Source: Inia geoffrensis
Lineage: Eukaryota; Chordata; Mammalia; Artiodactyla; Iniidae
Length of the DNA: 64,000 nucleotides
NCBI GenBank assembly: GCA_036417435.1
Contig: JAZAQT010000221.1
Coordinates: 1,550,001 to 1,614,000, forward strand
Direction: 5' to 3'
Position 1 is the first letter of the stretch, and each line of letters opens with the position of its first letter. The notes beneath the pieces are model-generated. The model did no database searches and had not been told where the DNA came from. It worked only from the letters and a program-made list of their open reading frames with translations. Positions 62,739 to 64,000 of the stretch are shown here, one piece after another. The position numbers and the translations under genes are program-made.

Positions 62739-64000
62739 TGAGCAAGGAGTAGGTCTTGTCTAATATATATTTGGCTTATGGAATGGTATCTGTCCTAATG
62801 TGAACCTCTGGTTTTATGCAGCCTCCCCACTCTCCTTTCCCCTTAAGCAAGCATAAGTTTCTTTTGTAAATGTGAGACTCTGTTGTGTTTTGTAATGCAG
62901 TTCACACGTAGCCGTGTTTACATTCCCGGTATTAGTGATATCTTATGATGTTTCTTTTTCTGTGTGACTTATTTCACTTAGAATCATCATAACTAAATCC
63001 TGTCATTATGCTGCTACTGGTGTGTTGCCATGGATTTCATTGTTGAGTGATATTCCATTGTAGGGATGTACCACAACTTCTATATCCATTTTTCTCTTTC
63101 TGGGCTATTAAAGTTGTACCATAGTCAAGGATCCCGTACACAGAGCAGCCCCAAACTTTGGTGTGGCTGTGTCTTTTTCATTTAAATTTTCCGAATCTAT
63201 AGCACCATAAGTGGAAGTGCCCTAGGCTCTCTAGCTTGGTTTTTTCTTTGTTCCAGGAAACACCATCCACTTCTCCAGAGTGACTGTTGGCAATTTACAT
63301 CCCGCCCATCAGCATAACAAGGCTGCCGGTTCTCCATGGCCTGTCCTGCCTCTCTGGATTTTACACATTTTTCGGACGGCCCTTTGGATCGGTGGGAAGT
63401 GAGACTTCCTTGTAGTGCGGATTTCCATTGCAGGCTTGCTTGGTTGGCCAAAAAGGGCGTATGCGTTTTTTTCCTGAATATATTCAGGAAAAAACGCATA
63501 CGCCCTTTTTGGCCAAGTGCATCACTGTCGAACTGCTGCCTCTTTTCCTACGCTTTCAGAGCAATTCTTATCTACCCCCTGATATCTGTTTTCTGCAATT
63601 CTGCGTCGCGTTCAAGTCCTCTTCACAGCCTTCCTTCAATAAATTTTTGGATGATAGGGGTCATTTGGAACTCTGCAGGATTGTGAGTTACAGTGCCAAA
63701 GATCTCCTTTTCTCAACTCGCTTTCTTGTGAGCTGACCGAAAACCCGAAGAATTGCTTCAGGCCCTAATCTCGTTCCGGCATGGCCCGCTGAGCCTTTGG
63801 TGAATTCTTCTTCCTGTAGGGAAATCAGAGTTCAATGTGCCCGTCCAAACACATCGAGTTAGCCGCTCATTGGTTCTCCTTATTCCTGTTCATCTTCCAC
63901 AGAAATTGCAAACTGTGCCAAACAAGAGGTCAAAGGCCCTGACTCTCCAAGTGGGGAGAATGTTAATATCGCATCTGGAACGGCGAACTCGAGTATCAGG
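62739..64000 (+). repeat. Satellite unit B23, cut by window end
   Basis: Palindrome 63444-63516 has one extra T in the left arm. Shares private variants with B18. Confidence 0.95.

Larger units (their letters stand above)
24565..64000 (+). repeat. Satellite array B, same ~1,735-bp unit, 22 full + 1 partial copies, open at window end
   Basis: Same repeat as array A, phased at 24565, 26300, 28036, 29770, 31506, 33240, 34973, 36708, 38443, 40178, 41913, 43648, 45383, 47118, 48853, 50588, 52324, 54061, 55796, 57532, 59267, 61003 and 62739. Units 6-23 are highly similar, differing by scattered substitutions and 1-2-bp indels. The right end was not reached. Confidence 0.97.

Noticed and set aside
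1305..64000. CENP-B box in the satellite
   Set aside because: TTTCGTTGAGCAAGGAG near the unit start and CTTCGTGGACCATATTC share only the TTCG half; the CGGG half is absent, so neither meets the core.
1313..64000. CRISPR-like or prokaryotic repeat system
   Set aside because: The period is 1.7 kb with no short repeat/spacer pattern, and the surrounding L1 and retroviral pieces are mammalian.

Overview
The window is mammalian nuclear DNA, almost entirely satellite. I found no intact protein-coding gene. Two blocks of one ~1,735-bp tandem repeat fill about 57.6 of 64 kb: array A (about 1,313-19,475; 10 full units plus a truncated eleventh) and array B (about 24,565 to the window end; 22 full units plus a partial 23rd). 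Between them lies a 5.1-kb island with LINE-1 (L1) pieces, a broken endogenous-retrovirus pol fragment and unassigned single-copy-looking DNA.

Organism: the L1 3' ends (575-1312, 19,600-19,790, and within every satellite unit) have the style I know from cetartiodactyls, most like whales. A ~1.74-kb satellite built partly from L1 fits what I recall of the 'common cetacean satellite', whose unit is about 1.7-1.76 kb in most cetaceans and about 1.58 kb in delphinids. I therefore infer a non-delphinid cetacean. This rests on memory and was not searched.

Unit anatomy, phased at the recurring TGAGCAAGGAGTAGG (unit position 1): positions ~1555-1735 and 1-~700 form one continuous, strongly diverged antisense L1 3' segment (3' UTR into the end of ORF2). 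Positions ~705-776 are a 72-bp palindrome, arm-to-arm perfect in 17 of 34 copies. Positions ~777-1554 are unassigned DNA unusually rich in CpG for a mammal.

Large-scale layout: positions 1-8397 repeat at 23,253-31,651 with only four differences that I found. The flank plus array start is therefore duplicated with a 23,252-bp offset; this is either a very recent duplication or an assembly (haplotype) artefact. Interior units are homogeneous and neighbours share private variants, as unequal exchange predicts. Array A decays over its last three units and stops just after a palindrome. No genes work together here; the interest lies in repeat structure and its evolution.
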